Positions 35,844 to 44,133 of a DNA stretch of 61,225 nucleotides are shown one piece after another. The stretch comes from a virus. Position numbers and translations under genes: made by a program. How positions within the stretch are numbered: position 1 is the stretch's first letter; every line of letters starts with the position of its first letter. Under the pieces are notes generated by a model. It was not told the origin of the DNA. It ran no database searches and worked only from the letters and a program-made list of their open reading frames with translations. The stretch is from IMG/VR virus record IMGVR_UViG_3300044516_001491, positions 1 through 61,225 of that record; one strand, 5' to 3'.

Positions 35844-36374
35844 TTAGGCGCTCATGTTGCCCATATAGACTACCGAGCATCCAGAAATCCTTGATCCACC
35901 AATGGTCTTGGATGACGATGAGGCGGATACCCGGAAAATCAATGCGTCTGCTGCGGTTAGGTACTGAATTGTAGAGATTGCTGGGGTGTCGTTGTTAGTG
36001 TTTGCCTGTGCCTGGGTTTCATTCCTTGCAACCACGGTTCCGTTTACCAAGACATATAGCCTGAATGCAAAACCAGTACCAAGACCGCCGCCGCTGGCCA
36101 GATGGCAGGTGATGCTGTACCAGCCGGTCAATGGGATGGTAATTGTTGACCCAGAGGACCAGTATGCATAGAGGGCAGTGTTCTTTACGGCGCTAGACCA
36201 GGTAATTGCCGTTGCAGATGCGTCAGTAGATGTGTTTACGGTTAGAGTTGTTGTTCTCTGAAGGGTAATTCCATGAACCAAATCGGTTGTGACCCCGTCT
36301 CCAGTAATTGCGCCAGCAACCGTTAGGTCGTCCGTTGTTGCCGGGAGCACAAGGTCGCTAAGAATTCTTACCAT
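35844..36374 (-). CDS. C1q/TNF-like fibre tip protein
   Basis: A 176-residue protein with a short N-terminal shaft region (LSDLVLPATTDDLTVAGAIT) and a jelly-roll domain typical of trimeric C1q-like phage receptor-binding heads: TLTVNTSTDASATAITWSS, IPLTGWYSITCHLASGG, RLYVLVNGTVVARNE, and a C-terminal ISGCSVVYMG. No ribosome site is visible; TAAGAT ends six bases before the ATG, which may mean an internal leaderless start. Likely a receptor-binding head attached to the fibre encoded just upstream. Confidence 0.65.
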   Translation of the reverse strand: MVRILSDLVLPATTDDLTVAGAITGDGVTTDLVHGITLQRTTTLTVNTSTDASATAITWSSAVKNTALYAYWSSGSTITIPLTGWYSITCHLASGGGLGTGFAFRLYVLVNGTVVARNETQAQANTNNDTPAISTIQYLTAADALIFRVSASSSSKTIGGSRISGCSVVYMGNMSA

Positions 36375-36383
36375 GGGGGTATC

Positions 36384-38159
36384 TTACCCTAGAACGACGA
36401 CTCGGTATGTCCCGGCCAGGCTGATTGTGACGGTCAGGGTGTTTGTGGTTGCTGTTACCACGTCACAGAGCACCGCAGCATCGCCAGAATCGTACACGGA
36501 AACAACCACTGCCTTCGTCCCAAGGCTGTGGGTGACCGTCTTGGCCTCTCCGGCCGTCCAGGTAGCGCTGGTGTTATAGCGGAGTGCTCCACCGTAGGTT
36601 GAGGCAATAGCAGTGCCCTGCCAGGTGCCAGCAGAGATTGTGCCGACGGTTGTAATGCTGTCATCGCCGCTGTATGTTCCGCCAGCTACTGCGGCCAGGG
36701 TTGCGTTGTATGCCTGAACGTCCGTGCCAATCGCAAGTCCAAGGGCCGTGCGGGCATCGCCAGCGCTGGTCGAACCAGTACCACCGCTTGCAATAGCAAT
36801 CGCGGTGCCGTTCCACACGCCGGTGGCGATTGTGCCAACCGAGGTCAGGCTTGATCCGGTGACTCCGCTGCCAAGGGTTGTTGCATTGAGGACGCTTGTT
36901 CCAGCAATCTTGTAGGCCTTGCCAGTAAGAAGGTTAAAGTCTTCTGACGAGGTCCATGCGTCTGTTGCGTCAACCCAGTTAAGCGTCTTGTCGGTGGTGC
37001 CTTTAAGAGTAATACCGCCGCCATCAGCGGTTGCGTCACTTGGCGTGGCTACCGATCCAAGCTCAATGTTCTTGTCGTCTACCGTGAGGGTAGTTGAGTT
37101 GATGGTGGTGGTTGTTCCGTTGACCGTCAGGTCACCAGAAAGCACAAGGCTTGTACCAGTTGCTGCGCCAATGTTTGGCGTGACAAGGGTTGGCGTGTTC
37201 GCGAATACAAGTGCGCCACTGCCTGTCTCGTCAGAGATAACGCCAGCAAGTTCTGAGGATGACGTTGCGGCAAAAGCGCTAAGCTTGTTTCCAGTAAGCG
37301 CAACCGTGCCAGAAGCATCTGGAAGGTTAATTGACCTGTCGGCAGTTGGATCAACAACATTAAGGAACGTTTCGAAGTCGTTAGCCGTTGTTCCTTCGAA
37401 ATAAATTCCGTGCGTTTCTGGAAGGTAGATACCGTGAATTGTCGGCGTCTGCCCTGTGGCAGTGATGGTTGCGCCGTTAAGTGTTGGCGTATTGGCAAAG
37501 ACTAGGGCGCCGCTTCCGGTTTCTCCCGTTACAGCGCTGGCAAGATTTGCAGACGATGGGGTTGCAAGGAAATCTGCAACACCAGTTCCCAGGCCAGAGA
37601 CGCCCGTGCTGATCGGAAGGCCGCTTGCATTTGTAAGGGTGGCGCTTGATGGCGTCCCAAGTGCGGGAGTAACAAGCGTTGGGCTGTTGGCAAACACCAG
37701 AGCGCCTGTGCCGGTCTCGTCAGAGATAACGCCAGCAAGCTCGGCAGAAGAGGTTGCCGCAAAATCACCTAGCTTGTTTGAGGTGCTTGCCTTGCTTGCG
37801 GCCAGGTCGTAAGCAGACTTGACGGACGCTGGGACAGCGGCCGTAGTCGTTGAGGTGCTGGAGGTGGAGTTTTCAAGCTGTACGGCACCCTTTTGGCTGG
37901 TCGTGCCGTCCTGGATAGTAATGTTTGGCGTATTGCCGCCGGAAGAGGCGAGCGGGCTGGAGGCGGTTACAGAGGTAACGGTGCCACCGCCAGTTGCAAG
38001 CGTGACCCACGCAGCTCCGTCATAAACCTTGATGGCGTCAGAGACGGTGTTGTAATAAATCTGACCCTGAACTGGCGATGCCGGGTCGGTGGCAAGGTTC
38101 TGTAGCGTGGCGTTCTGCAGCTCATTTTTCTGAAGGTCAAGATTGGTTAAGAACTTCAT
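36384..38159 (-). CDS. long repetitive tail fibre
   Basis: A 591-residue fibre. The N-terminal motif QGQIYYNTVSDAIKVYDGAA is a common phage fibre attachment or repeat module. Repeats of SSAELAGVISDETGTGALVF and FANTPTLVTPxxG recur at least three times, followed by DKNIELGSVATPSD-type stalk repeats. The last 80 residues (KTVTHSLGTKAVVVSVYDSG to SLAGTYRVVVLG) form a compact tip domain. AAGGGGGAAGC precedes the ATG. Encoded opposite to the main tail operon, so likely a side fibre. Confidence 0.8.
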   Translation of the reverse strand: MKFLTNLDLQKNELQNATLQNLATDPASPVQGQIYYNTVSDAIKVYDGAAWVTLATGGGTVTSVTASSPLASSGGNTPNITIQDGTTSQKGAVQLENSTSSTSTTTAAVPASVKSAYDLAASKASTSNKLGDFAATSSAELAGVISDETGTGALVFANSPTLVTPALGTPSSATLTNASGLPISTGVSGLGTGVADFLATPSSANLASAVTGETGSGALVFANTPTLNGATITATGQTPTIHGIYLPETHGIYFEGTTANDFETFLNVVDPTADRSINLPDASGTVALTGNKLSAFAATSSSELAGVISDETGSGALVFANTPTLVTPNIGAATGTSLVLSGDLTVNGTTTTINSTTLTVDDKNIELGSVATPSDATADGGGITLKGTTDKTLNWVDATDAWTSSEDFNLLTGKAYKIAGTSVLNATTLGSGVTGSSLTSVGTIATGVWNGTAIAIASGGTGSTSAGDARTALGLAIGTDVQAYNATLAAVAGGTYSGDDSITTVGTISAGTWQGTAIASTYGGALRYNTSATWTAGEAKTVTHSLGTKAVVVSVYDSGDAAVLCDVVTATTNTLTVTISLAGTYRVVVLG

Positions 38160-38168
38160 GCTTCCCCC

Positions 38169-38621
38169 TTAGTTTAGGTATGCCTTACCGCCAAAGGCGG
38201 CAACGAACGTAAGCCGCAGGCTGTTGCTGTCAAGATACTCAATGTTGCCGTAAACGACACTACCAGCTGAATCTACAACCATGACAGACGGAAAACAATT
38301 CAAATTGTGCGTAACGCTCCAGGTAGACGAGGCAGTGTTTTGGCTGTGCGTATAGGTGGTGTGAGAAGCTCCGGTTCCCTGCGGACCTTGCGGTCCGGTT
38401 GCGCCCTGTGCGCCCTGTGGGCCCTGCGGGCCCTGTGGGCCGTCTGATCCAACAAAGCCATCATCGCCTTTTGGTCCCTGCAGCCCAAGGGTTCCTACCG
38501 TGACGCTATTGGTTGTCTGGTTGGCCGTAATTGAATTTGTTGACGGAGATACGGTAACAGTATTATCTGTAGCCGCTGTAATCGTTAAATTTATGTCTAC
38601 TACGTCGACGTCTGGGCTCAT
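38169..38621 (-). CDS. collagen-like fibre protein
   Basis: A 150-residue protein: an N-terminal beta segment ([20 protein letters not shown]), a collagen-like Gly-X-Y run at about residues 49-83 ([20 protein letters not shown]), then a C-terminal domain ([19 protein letters not shown]). The C-terminal domain with [15 protein letters not shown] resembles the tip of the neighbouring long fibre. It overlaps the gene upstream by four bases. Probably a trimeric appendage. Confidence 0.75.
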   Translation of the reverse strand: MSPDVDVVDINLTITAATDNTVTVSPSTNSITANQTTNSVTVGTLGLQGPKGDDGFVGSDGPQGPQGPQGAQGATGPQGPQGTGASHTTYTHSQNTASSTWSVTHNLNCFPSVMVVDSAGSVVYGNIEYLDSNSLRLTFVAAFGGKAYLN

Positions 38622-38965
38622 CTCGTTACTTCTCCGGTGACAATAAAGTCTCCGGAGATAAGCCTGACAACGACACCGGCTCCAGAGATAAGCTCAAGAT
38701 CGTAAACGTAATTGCCTGCCGGTACCGAGGCAAGCGTCGCGGCAGAGATGGCAATCGCAACCGTTCCAGCAGCCCCACCAAGCGTGATGCCAGAGGCATT
38801 AGTCAGCGACAAATACGGAGTTTCAGAGCCAAGGGTCTTCCGCACCTGCATCCTGGCGGTATAGCCAGTAATGTTAATCAGCACGTTTGAGCTGTCCCTA
38901 TAGGTCAGCGTAGCGTTGTAGTTTGCTCCCTGTTCAGCGGTGATGTCGTACACAGAACTTGCCAT
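38618..38965 (-). CDS. Ig-like appendage protein
   Basis: A 115-residue all-beta protein ([60 protein letters not shown]). This pattern is found in baseplate or fibre-adaptor proteins of many phages (BppU-like N-terminal beta domain). AGGATATACC precedes the ATG. It leads the fibre cassette and may anchor it to the virion. Confidence 0.6.
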   Translation of the reverse strand: MASSVYDITAEQGANYNATLTYRDSSNVLINITGYTARMQVRKTLGSETPYLSLTNASGITLGGAAGTVAIAISAATLASVPAGNYVYDLELISGAGVVVRLISGDFIVTGEVTR

Positions 38966-38995
38966 GGTATATCCTATTGTTACACGATAACCGGA

Positions 38996-39337
38996 TTAGC
39001 CGGTAAGGCCAGACCGCAGCCTTTTGAGGTTTTCAACTGCATTTTCGAACGCCTTGACCTGGTTGTCAATAGCTTCCAGCAATTTCTTATTGGCAACCTG
39101 CACCCCAAGCATGGCCGTTGCCTCTTCTTGCTCCATTTGCATGAGGCGGGCACGGATCTTGTTATATGCTTTACTGCGTCTTGGCACGCCTGAGGAGGCG
39201 TAGCACCGCATTGTCTCTGCGGTTAGGCCAAATACCGGCCCAGCAGCCGCGCAGGCGTCCTTAATAGACTTAAATTGCGGGTAGTCGCGTGCCAGCATAC
39301 GCTGTAGGTCCCCGCCGTCAATCGGAACTCGATGCAT
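38996..39337 (-). CDS. HTH-like DNA-binding protein
   Basis: A 113-residue protein. SIKDACAAAGPVFGLTAETM, continuing RCYASSGVPRRSKAYNKI, reads as a helix-turn-helix, followed by a long helix (MLGVQVANKKLLEAIDNQVK). The ATG at 39337 follows GAGGTGGCT. It stands between the terminase promoter region and the fibre cassette, so it may regulate either. A distant resemblance to terminase small subunits cannot be ruled out. Confidence 0.55.
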   Translation of the reverse strand: MHRVPIDGGDLQRMLARDYPQFKSIKDACAAAGPVFGLTAETMRCYASSGVPRRSKAYNKIRARLMQMEQEEATAMLGVQVANKKLLEAIDNQVKAFENAVENLKRLRSGLTG

Positions 39338-39344
39338 AGCCACC

Positions 39345-39581
39345 TCAATAATAGTCGGAACAGGAGGCAAAATAGCCACATTCACAAATAAGCTTGCACT
39401 TAAACTCTTGCATTCTTGCTCCACAGTTGGCGCATTGCAGCACTACAAGCTCAGAAGCCGTGTCGCAAGGATAGCAAAGTTCGGGCTCCGCTGCATGGTT
39501 TTGACAGCGTTTAAACGTAGTTTTACATAGCCTGCATGTACGTTCATTAGAAATCTCGCAGGTGTCGCAGATACTGATCAT
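39345..39581 (-). CDS. multi-CxxC zinc protein
   Basis: A 78-residue protein with six Cys pairs (CDTC, CRLC, CQNH, CYPC, CANC, CECG), enough for three zinc sites. AAAGGAAATCTGC precedes the ATG. It is divergent from the terminase small subunit gene, with just 27 bases between the two starts. No family recognised; likely nucleic-acid or protein binding. Confidence 0.6.
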   Translation of the reverse strand: MISICDTCEISNERTCRLCKTTFKRCQNHAAEPELCYPCDTASELVVLQCANCGARMQEFKCKLICECGYFASCSDYY

Positions 39582-39593
39582 GCAGATTTCCTT

Positions 39594-39602
39594 TGGTATA
39601 CT
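39594..39602 (+). promoter_or_regulatory. Extended -10 promoter, leaderless terminase start
   Basis: TGGTATACT ends six bases before the ATG at 39609, so transcription should begin at or near the start codon. TATACT overlaps its own near-complement; on the minus strand TAGTAT (39604-39599) could serve the divergent zinc-protein gene, whose leader would be about 10 bases. Confidence 0.5.
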
Positions 39603-39608
39603 ACAACT

Positions 39609-40133
39609 ATGGCAAAGCGTGGGCGCGTTGGCGCTGAACAACTGGGCGTACTTCGAGAAAAGATTAAAGGCCTGCACCTGCAGGGGGTTCCGATGCCGGA
39701 AATCGCCACTGCCGTAGACCTTTCGCCCGAAACTGTCCGGAAACATATCTATGCTATCAGAAAACAATGGTCTGAGGAAGGTCCGGACGCTGCTTCTAGC
39801 CGGATTGAGCTAATCCAGCGGGCAAACCTTATTGGCAAAATGGCCGCCGGAGGAGCCGCCCGCGCCCGTGGCTCAAAGGAGGAGGCAACTTTCCTTAAGC
39901 TGCAGCTTGAAGTGGTTGATCGACTTGCCAAACTTACGGGTGCCTATGCCCCAGAAACATCTTCCAGGCCAGGGCAGACAAACGTGGCCATTCAGATCAA
40001 CACCGTTCACGAGATTGACAACCTTCCCCCAGCAGAGCTTGCAAAAAGGCTGCAAATGTGGGCAAGCGAAGTTACGGACAGCCTCAAGATAATTGAAGGG
40101 ACGGCCACAGAAGATGACAGCGACGGTCAATAA
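39609..40133 (+). CDS. terminase small subunit
   Basis: A 174-residue protein that should recognise phage DNA for packaging. An N-terminal HTH (MPEIATAVDLSPETVRKHIY) resembles small-terminase DNA-binding domains. A helical middle (SRIELIQRANLIGKMAAGGA, FLKLQLEVVDRLAKLTGAYA) would form the oligomer, and an acidic C-terminus contacts the large subunit. It overlaps the large-subunit gene by 20 bases. No ribosome site; leaderless start inferred. Confidence 0.75.
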   Translation: MAKRGRVGAEQLGVLREKIKGLHLQGVPMPEIATAVDLSPETVRKHIYAIRKQWSEEGPDAASSRIELIQRANLIGKMAAGGAARARGSKEEATFLKLQLEVVDRLAKLTGAYAPETSSRPGQTNVAIQINTVHEIDNLPPAELAKRLQMWASEVTDSLKIIEGTATEDDSDGQ

Positions 40134-41535
40134 CAACTACCGGGAGTGGCTTAGGGTCAAAGCCCAAACTTCCGACGCTGCCTTTGCTGAGTATGTTAGC
40201 GGGCTGGTCTTTCCAAGGCATCTGCGCGAGATGGAGCAGTTTCTTGACGAGAACGAGCGCGGACTGGTGCTCATGCCCCGTGGCCACGCTAAGACTACGC
40301 AGTTGATTCATCGCGCCGCCCGCATGGTTGGCGTAACAAAGGGCAAGGTGCGCATTGGCGTTCTTACCGCAGTCATGTCTGACGCCCTGGCACGATCTAG
40401 GGCAATTAAGGTCATCATTGAGTCCCCGTACTTTGCCGAAGTTTTTCCCTGGGCGCAAGAAGGCGTTATTGGCTCCAAGTGGACCGACGAAGTGTGGACA
40501 GTGAAGGGGGCAAACCTGGGCAAGGACTCAACGTGCTTTGCCGACGGACTTGGCTCTATTAAGCCCGGAGCTCGACTTGACATTCTTTTTGCGGACGACA
40601 TGGTGGGCATGAAGGAAAACGCTACTGCTGTTCAGCGCCAGAAGGCAAGTGAAACGTATTGGCAGGTTGTCGACCCCATGCTTGTGCCCAAGGCAAAGCG
40701 TTGGTACATCGGCACGCGCTGGCACGAAGATGACTTTTACGCCGAGCTTATTAAGAAGAACGTGCCGCACTATCAGCGACGAGCGCTCGAGGAAGACGCT
40801 GTTCTCTGGCCGGAAATGTACACCGTTGCCGACATGGAGCAAAAGAAGATGGAGCTTGGCACGCCAATCTTTATGTTGCAGTTCCAAAACGATGTTACCT
40901 CAATGGGCGGCAACATCTTTAGGTATGAAAACTTTCAGCGTGTCGACAAGGTCCCAGAAGGATCACGCCGCCTAGGCGTAGACCTTGCATCCTCAGCCTC
41001 CCAGAGAAGCGACTACACCGCTGCTGTGGAGATTGTGGTAGACGACCAGCACAACATTTACATCATCGGCAGCTGGAAGTCTCGGTTGCAGGAAGGGCAC
41101 AGGGCTTGGTTGACCGGCATTGACGGCCAGGGAAACCTTGACTACGACTCTGGGCCCCGCGCACTATGGCCACAACGACTCGTTGGCCTCAAGGGGCTTG
41201 ACCCGGAGCTCGACGATGCTCGCTTCTTTGAGTCGGTCAACATTGAGGCCGTTCAACATCAGAGTACGTTCGTTCGAGAGATCTTGTCCACCACAACCCT
41301 GCCGGCAAGGCCGATTCGCCCGGACCGAGATAAGGTCACGCGCTCCAGGGCTCTTGCGGCAAGGTATGAGGCCGGTAAGGTCTTCCACGTAAACAACGCC
41401 CCTGGCATTGATGACCTTGAGATGCAGCTGCTTGCATTCCCAAACGGGTCACACGACGACGTTGTTGATGCGCTAGTGTACGCAGCCGATCTTGGCGGAG
41501 ACGGCTTTTACTTCACTGCAGCTAAGCGCTACTAG
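40114..41535 (+). CDS. terminase large subunit
   Basis: A 473-residue packaging motor. The ATPase has a Walker A variant MPRGHAKTT (residues 54-62) and Walker B LDILFADD (155-162), with a TRWHEDD coupling motif near 201. The nuclease domain shows Asp290 in GVDLASS and HDDVVDAL (447-454) near the end, the expected RNase H-like acidic residues. It starts at the ATG at 40114 inside the small-subunit gene. Its stop codon shares CTAG with the convergent subtilisin gene. It stands about 39 kb from the capsid genes. Confidence 0.95.
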   Translation: MTATVNNNYREWLRVKAQTSDAAFAEYVSGLVFPRHLREMEQFLDENERGLVLMPRGHAKTTQLIHRAARMVGVTKGKVRIGVLTAVMSDALARSRAIKVIIESPYFAEVFPWAQEGVIGSKWTDEVWTVKGANLGKDSTCFADGLGSIKPGARLDILFADDMVGMKENATAVQRQKASETYWQVVDPMLVPKAKRWYIGTRWHEDDFYAELIKKNVPHYQRRALEEDAVLWPEMYTVADMEQKKMELGTPIFMLQFQNDVTSMGGNIFRYENFQRVDKVPEGSRRLGVDLASSASQRSDYTAAVEIVVDDQHNIYIIGSWKSRLQEGHRAWLTGIDGQGNLDYDSGPRALWPQRLVGLKGLDPELDDARFFESVNIEAVQHQSTFVREILSTTTLPARPIRPDRDKVTRSRALAARYEAGKVFHVNNAPGIDDLEMQLLAFPNGSHDDVVDALVYAADLGGDGFYFTAAKRY

Positions 41536-42494
41536 CACATCCACCAATCATCCGTGCAAAGATCCGGGGCAAACTCATCCCCTGAGAACATTTGCAGCAA
41601 AGCCTTGGTGGTCTTGAGCCTCTGGGCAATGGTCATGCTGCTAGAAGTCGCCTCCATCACCATATTCAATGCCTCTTCGGTAGTGACACCGTTTTCTGCT
41701 GCGTAGGCTGCAATTGCCCCCGACACATACGGAGCTGAGAACGACGTTCCGCTTACCAACCTCTCGTCGGTTGGGCCCATGGCCAATACGTTGGCGCCCG
41801 GGGCATACAGCCAGACGCAATCTCCGTAGTTTGACTTAGTCCACGGAAGATCCAGCCACGTGCTTGCGGCTACCGCAACCATCAGTCCGTCGCCACAGCC
41901 CATTCGGGATGGTGAATACTTAGCAGCGTTTGCTCCATAGTTGCCGGCGGCAATGATTACTGGAATCCCAAGGTCGCTAATGGCCTCTACGGCCTTGTCT
42001 ACTGCCTTGTCAGCCTTTCCGCCAAAACTAATATTTACAACAGAGGTGTCTGGGCTTGCATTAGTTGCAATCCACTTAAGTCCAGCCAGGATTGCCGCCC
42101 TCGTGCCACCTCCACTGCAATTAAGCACACGCACGGGAACAATGGTTGCAGCCTCGGCTACGCCATAGCCGGCTCCGGCAATAAGAGACGCCACAGAAGT
42201 TCCGTGGCCCTTAGCGCAATCAAGGGTGTTCTTGCCAAAGCTATGAAAGCCAGGGGCAAGGTTTTCAATAAGCCCGTTGTCGGCAATACCAGTATCTACA
42301 ACGTATACCGTGATTCCAGCACCCTTACCGGCACCGCTCCAGACAAAACCGTCACGAACGTAGCCGCCACGCCAAAAATTATCTGGCTCAAGGATGCGGT
42401 CTCGGGCCCAGTCGTCTTCTGCTTGCGCAAAATACTCTGGGGCCGGAGAGCAGGGGACAATAATGAGCGCTAGCGCAATAATGAAGTTAAGCAT
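41532..42494 (-). CDS. secreted S8 subtilisin-like serine protease
   Basis: A 320-residue subtilase with the full triad: Asp67 (VVDTG), His97 (GHGTSVAS) and Ser251 (GTSFSAP), plus Asn185 (AAGN) for the oxyanion hole. Residues 1-18 form a signal peptide (NFIIALALIIVPCSPA), possibly a lipoprotein or cleaved export signal. The propeptide is very short compared with bacterial subtilases. Cys pairs (C93/C126, C200/C226) could form disulphides outside the cell. It ends the 47.0-41.5 kb operon. Likely acts on host surface proteins or on virion proteins during release. Confidence 0.9.
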   Translation of the reverse strand: MLNFIIALALIIVPCSPAPEYFAQAEDDWARDRILEPDNFWRGGYVRDGFVWSGAGKGAGITVYVVDTGIADNGLIENLAPGFHSFGKNTLDCAKGHGTSVASLIAGAGYGVAEAATIVPVRVLNCSGGGTRAAILAGLKWIATNASPDTSVVNISFGGKADKAVDKAVEAISDLGIPVIIAAGNYGANAAKYSPSRMGCGDGLMVAVAASTWLDLPWTKSNYGDCVWLYAPGANVLAMGPTDERLVSGTSFSAPYVSGAIAAYAAENGVTTEEALNMVMEATSSSMTIAQRLKTTKALLQMFSGDEFAPDLCTDDWWMC

Positions 42495-42497
42495 TGG

Positions 42498-42818
42498 TTA
42501 CGCCTCGATCTGTTCGGCGTTTTCCCCTAAGCTTGCATACACCGGCATGCCCGGCTGAAAGTACGCACCTTCAACATTAAACGAGATGTACTCGTCAGCC
42601 TCAAGATACGGGTCAGAGTCTTCTGCCTGATCCTGATCGATGCTCTGCTCCTGCTCAATAATCTCTTGAGCCATCTTCTTGACCATCTTATCTCGGTCAT
42701 AAATTGCTACCGTAAGCTGTCCGTCAGATCCATGAAAGATGTTTCCGTGTCCAATAAGGCAATCGTCCCATCCGTCGGCGTACAAAACGCCTTCGATCTT
42801 TTCAGTTACTGAGGCCAT
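42498..42818 (-). CDS. conserved phage protein (acidic)
   Basis: A 106-residue acidic protein. The start LYADGWDDCLIGHGNIFHG, followed by LTVAIYDRDKMVKKM and FNVEGAYFQPGMPVY, is a pattern seen in small hypothetical proteins of many actinophages. The ATG at 42818 follows GGAGTTGAAA. No known activity. It lies just before the subtilisin gene in the operon. Confidence 0.6.
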   Translation of the reverse strand: MASVTEKIEGVLYADGWDDCLIGHGNIFHGSDGQLTVAIYDRDKMVKKMAQEIIEQEQSIDQDQAEDSDPYLEADEYISFNVEGAYFQPGMPVYASLGENAEQIEA

Positions 42819-42820
42819 TT

Positions 42821-43183
42821 TCAACTCCTAAATACAAAGACCTGCCTTTTCTTGCAGGAAATACAGTACGTTGAAGCATGTAGCTCTGACAACGTATTGG
42901 ACCTGACTGAATCCTTAGCCTCAATCCTGCCACAGCGGGAACAAATCCATCCCCCGCTGATCGTTTTCTTATCTACAACAACGAGCTTGTACTGCCAAGA
43001 CTTGCGCTTTGGGTCTACGTTCTGCTGGTGATCAATAACATGACCAGCAGTCCTGAGCTCTGCAATCAGAGCACCAAATCGCTCCCCCTCAGGAAGCTCG
43101 TTCTGAACCAGCTTGGCATCAACCCAGCTGTTTTGATAGCGCTGCAAAATGGCCAGAACTGCTTTCGCGTTCTTGCTAATCAC
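42821..43183 (-). CDS. winged-helix plus zinc-ribbon protein
   Basis: A 120-residue protein. The first 60 residues (AVLAILQRYQNSWVDAKLVQ, FGALIAELRTAGHVIDH) look like a winged helix. The second half carries CSRCG and CISCKK, a zinc ribbon. This is a typical layout for small phage DNA-binding regulators. It overlaps both neighbours by four bases or nearly so. Confidence 0.6.
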   Translation of the reverse strand: MISKNAKAVLAILQRYQNSWVDAKLVQNELPEGERFGALIAELRTAGHVIDHQQNVDPKRKSWQYKLVVVDKKTISGGWICSRCGRIEAKDSVRSNTLSELHASTYCISCKKRQVFVFRS

Positions 43184-43512
43184 TTTGCACGAACCATCTT
43201 ATTAATAAAGGTGTGGTTCGCCCAAGCGTATACAAAAAGCTGAAGGTCCTCCACATCACTGCCGTTGTAGGTCGTTGCAACGCGGTCGTTTGGGACGTGC
43301 ATTGACACGTGGGCTCGAATCTTCTGCGTCTTGCGATCCCTGGCGATAAAGCAAAACCCTTCGTAGTCGGCGTCCTTGCCGCCAAGAACCGGCGCAAGCT
43401 TCTTGGAAACCGTAGTCAAGTACTCTGCCAGCTCGTCGGAAAGGTCAAGCATGATTGCGCGCTCGGCCAAGGGGCTAGGAGTACTCTTTGGCTTTGGCAT
43501 CTTGCTGCTCAT
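43180..43512 (-). CDS. hypothetical protein
   Basis: A 110-residue protein of unknown function. Its middle contains MLDLSDELAEYLTTVSKKL and GGKDADYEGFCFIARDRKTQ, then IRAHVSMHVPNDRVATTYNG, a mixed alpha/beta pattern. Overlaps neighbours by four bases at both ends, showing it is an integral operon member. Confidence 0.55.
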   Translation of the reverse strand: MSSKMPKPKSTPSPLAERAIMLDLSDELAEYLTTVSKKLAPVLGGKDADYEGFCFIARDRKTQKIRAHVSMHVPNDRVATTYNGSDVEDLQLFVYAWANHTFINKMVRAK

Positions 43513-43688
43513 TCGGCACCCCCTACCAGCTTATTGACCAATTGTTCCGCATGCTCTGCGGCAGTATCCGTCTGATTTGAAAGGCCTTGGCCGAGCACAA
43601 CTCGTTGCACCCGGTCAATTACTGCCCAGAATACCACGCTATGCTCTCGGTCGTTTTCTAGGACGATCCAGAGGTCATCCCTATTCAC
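43509..43688 (-). CDS. small hypothetical protein
   Basis: A 59-residue protein read from a GTG at 43688, chosen because AGGAGG stands seven bases before it. The sequence NRDDLWIVLENDREHSVVFW, then DRVQRVVLGQGLSNQTDTA, suggests a small alpha/beta fold. The gene begins inside the end of the preceding gene (eight-base overlap). Confidence 0.55.
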   Translation of the reverse strand: MNRDDLWIVLENDREHSVVFWAVIDRVQRVVLGQGLSNQTDTAAEHAEQLVNKLVGGAE

Positions 43689-44133
43689 CTTTGGCCTCCT
43701 GCTTTGGCGGGTATTGGGTAAACTCAACAAGTGGGCAGCCGCTGTCCCAGCAGAATCCGCCCTCTTCAATTGTTGCTCCGGCGCAGTTTAGGCACATCAT
43801 ATCTACAGCCTTTTGCATCCTGGTGACCATCTTGCTTTCTGCAAGAACGACACGCTTTGCTCTCGTTGGGCTTTCGGTAATTGCTAACTTCTGCAGAAGC
43901 TCACTGCTATCTTTGCCGCTCTTTAGGCAATAGAAGTCAACAAACCTGGAAATGAACTGAGGCACAATCCTGCGGTGCCCGTAGACGTAAGCTGCGATTG
44001 TCCGGTGACTGTACCCGCCCATCTCTTCAGCTAGCTTCTTGGCCGCTTCGCCTCGATTAAAGCCCGGGTACATCTTTTCAAGTTCGTCTTCGAGCTGACG
44101 GTACGTCATCACCACAGACTCGCGCAACGACAC
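43681..44133 (-). CDS. HTH protein with zinc-ribbon tail
   Basis: A 150-residue protein starting at a GTG with GCGGAGGACCGTTA in front. GEAAKKLAEEMGGYSHRTIA and AAYVYGHRRIVPQFISRFVD form a helix-turn-helix similar to Cro/CI-type or resolvase HTHs. Near the C-terminus CLNCAGA and CWDSGC could bind zinc. It may be a regulator of the operon in which it lies. Confidence 0.6.
   Translation of the reverse strand: MSLRESVVMTYRQLEDELEKMYPGFNRGEAAKKLAEEMGGYSHRTIAAYVYGHRRIVPQFISRFVDFYCLKSGKDSSELLQKLAITESPTRAKRVVLAESKMVTRMQKAVDMMCLNCAGATIEEGGFCWDSGCPLVEFTQYPPKQEAKGE

Noticed and set aside
36919-37404. Plus-strand frame opposite the long tail fibre
   Set aside because: Shadow of a repetitive coding sequence; no ribosome site and no recognisable domain.
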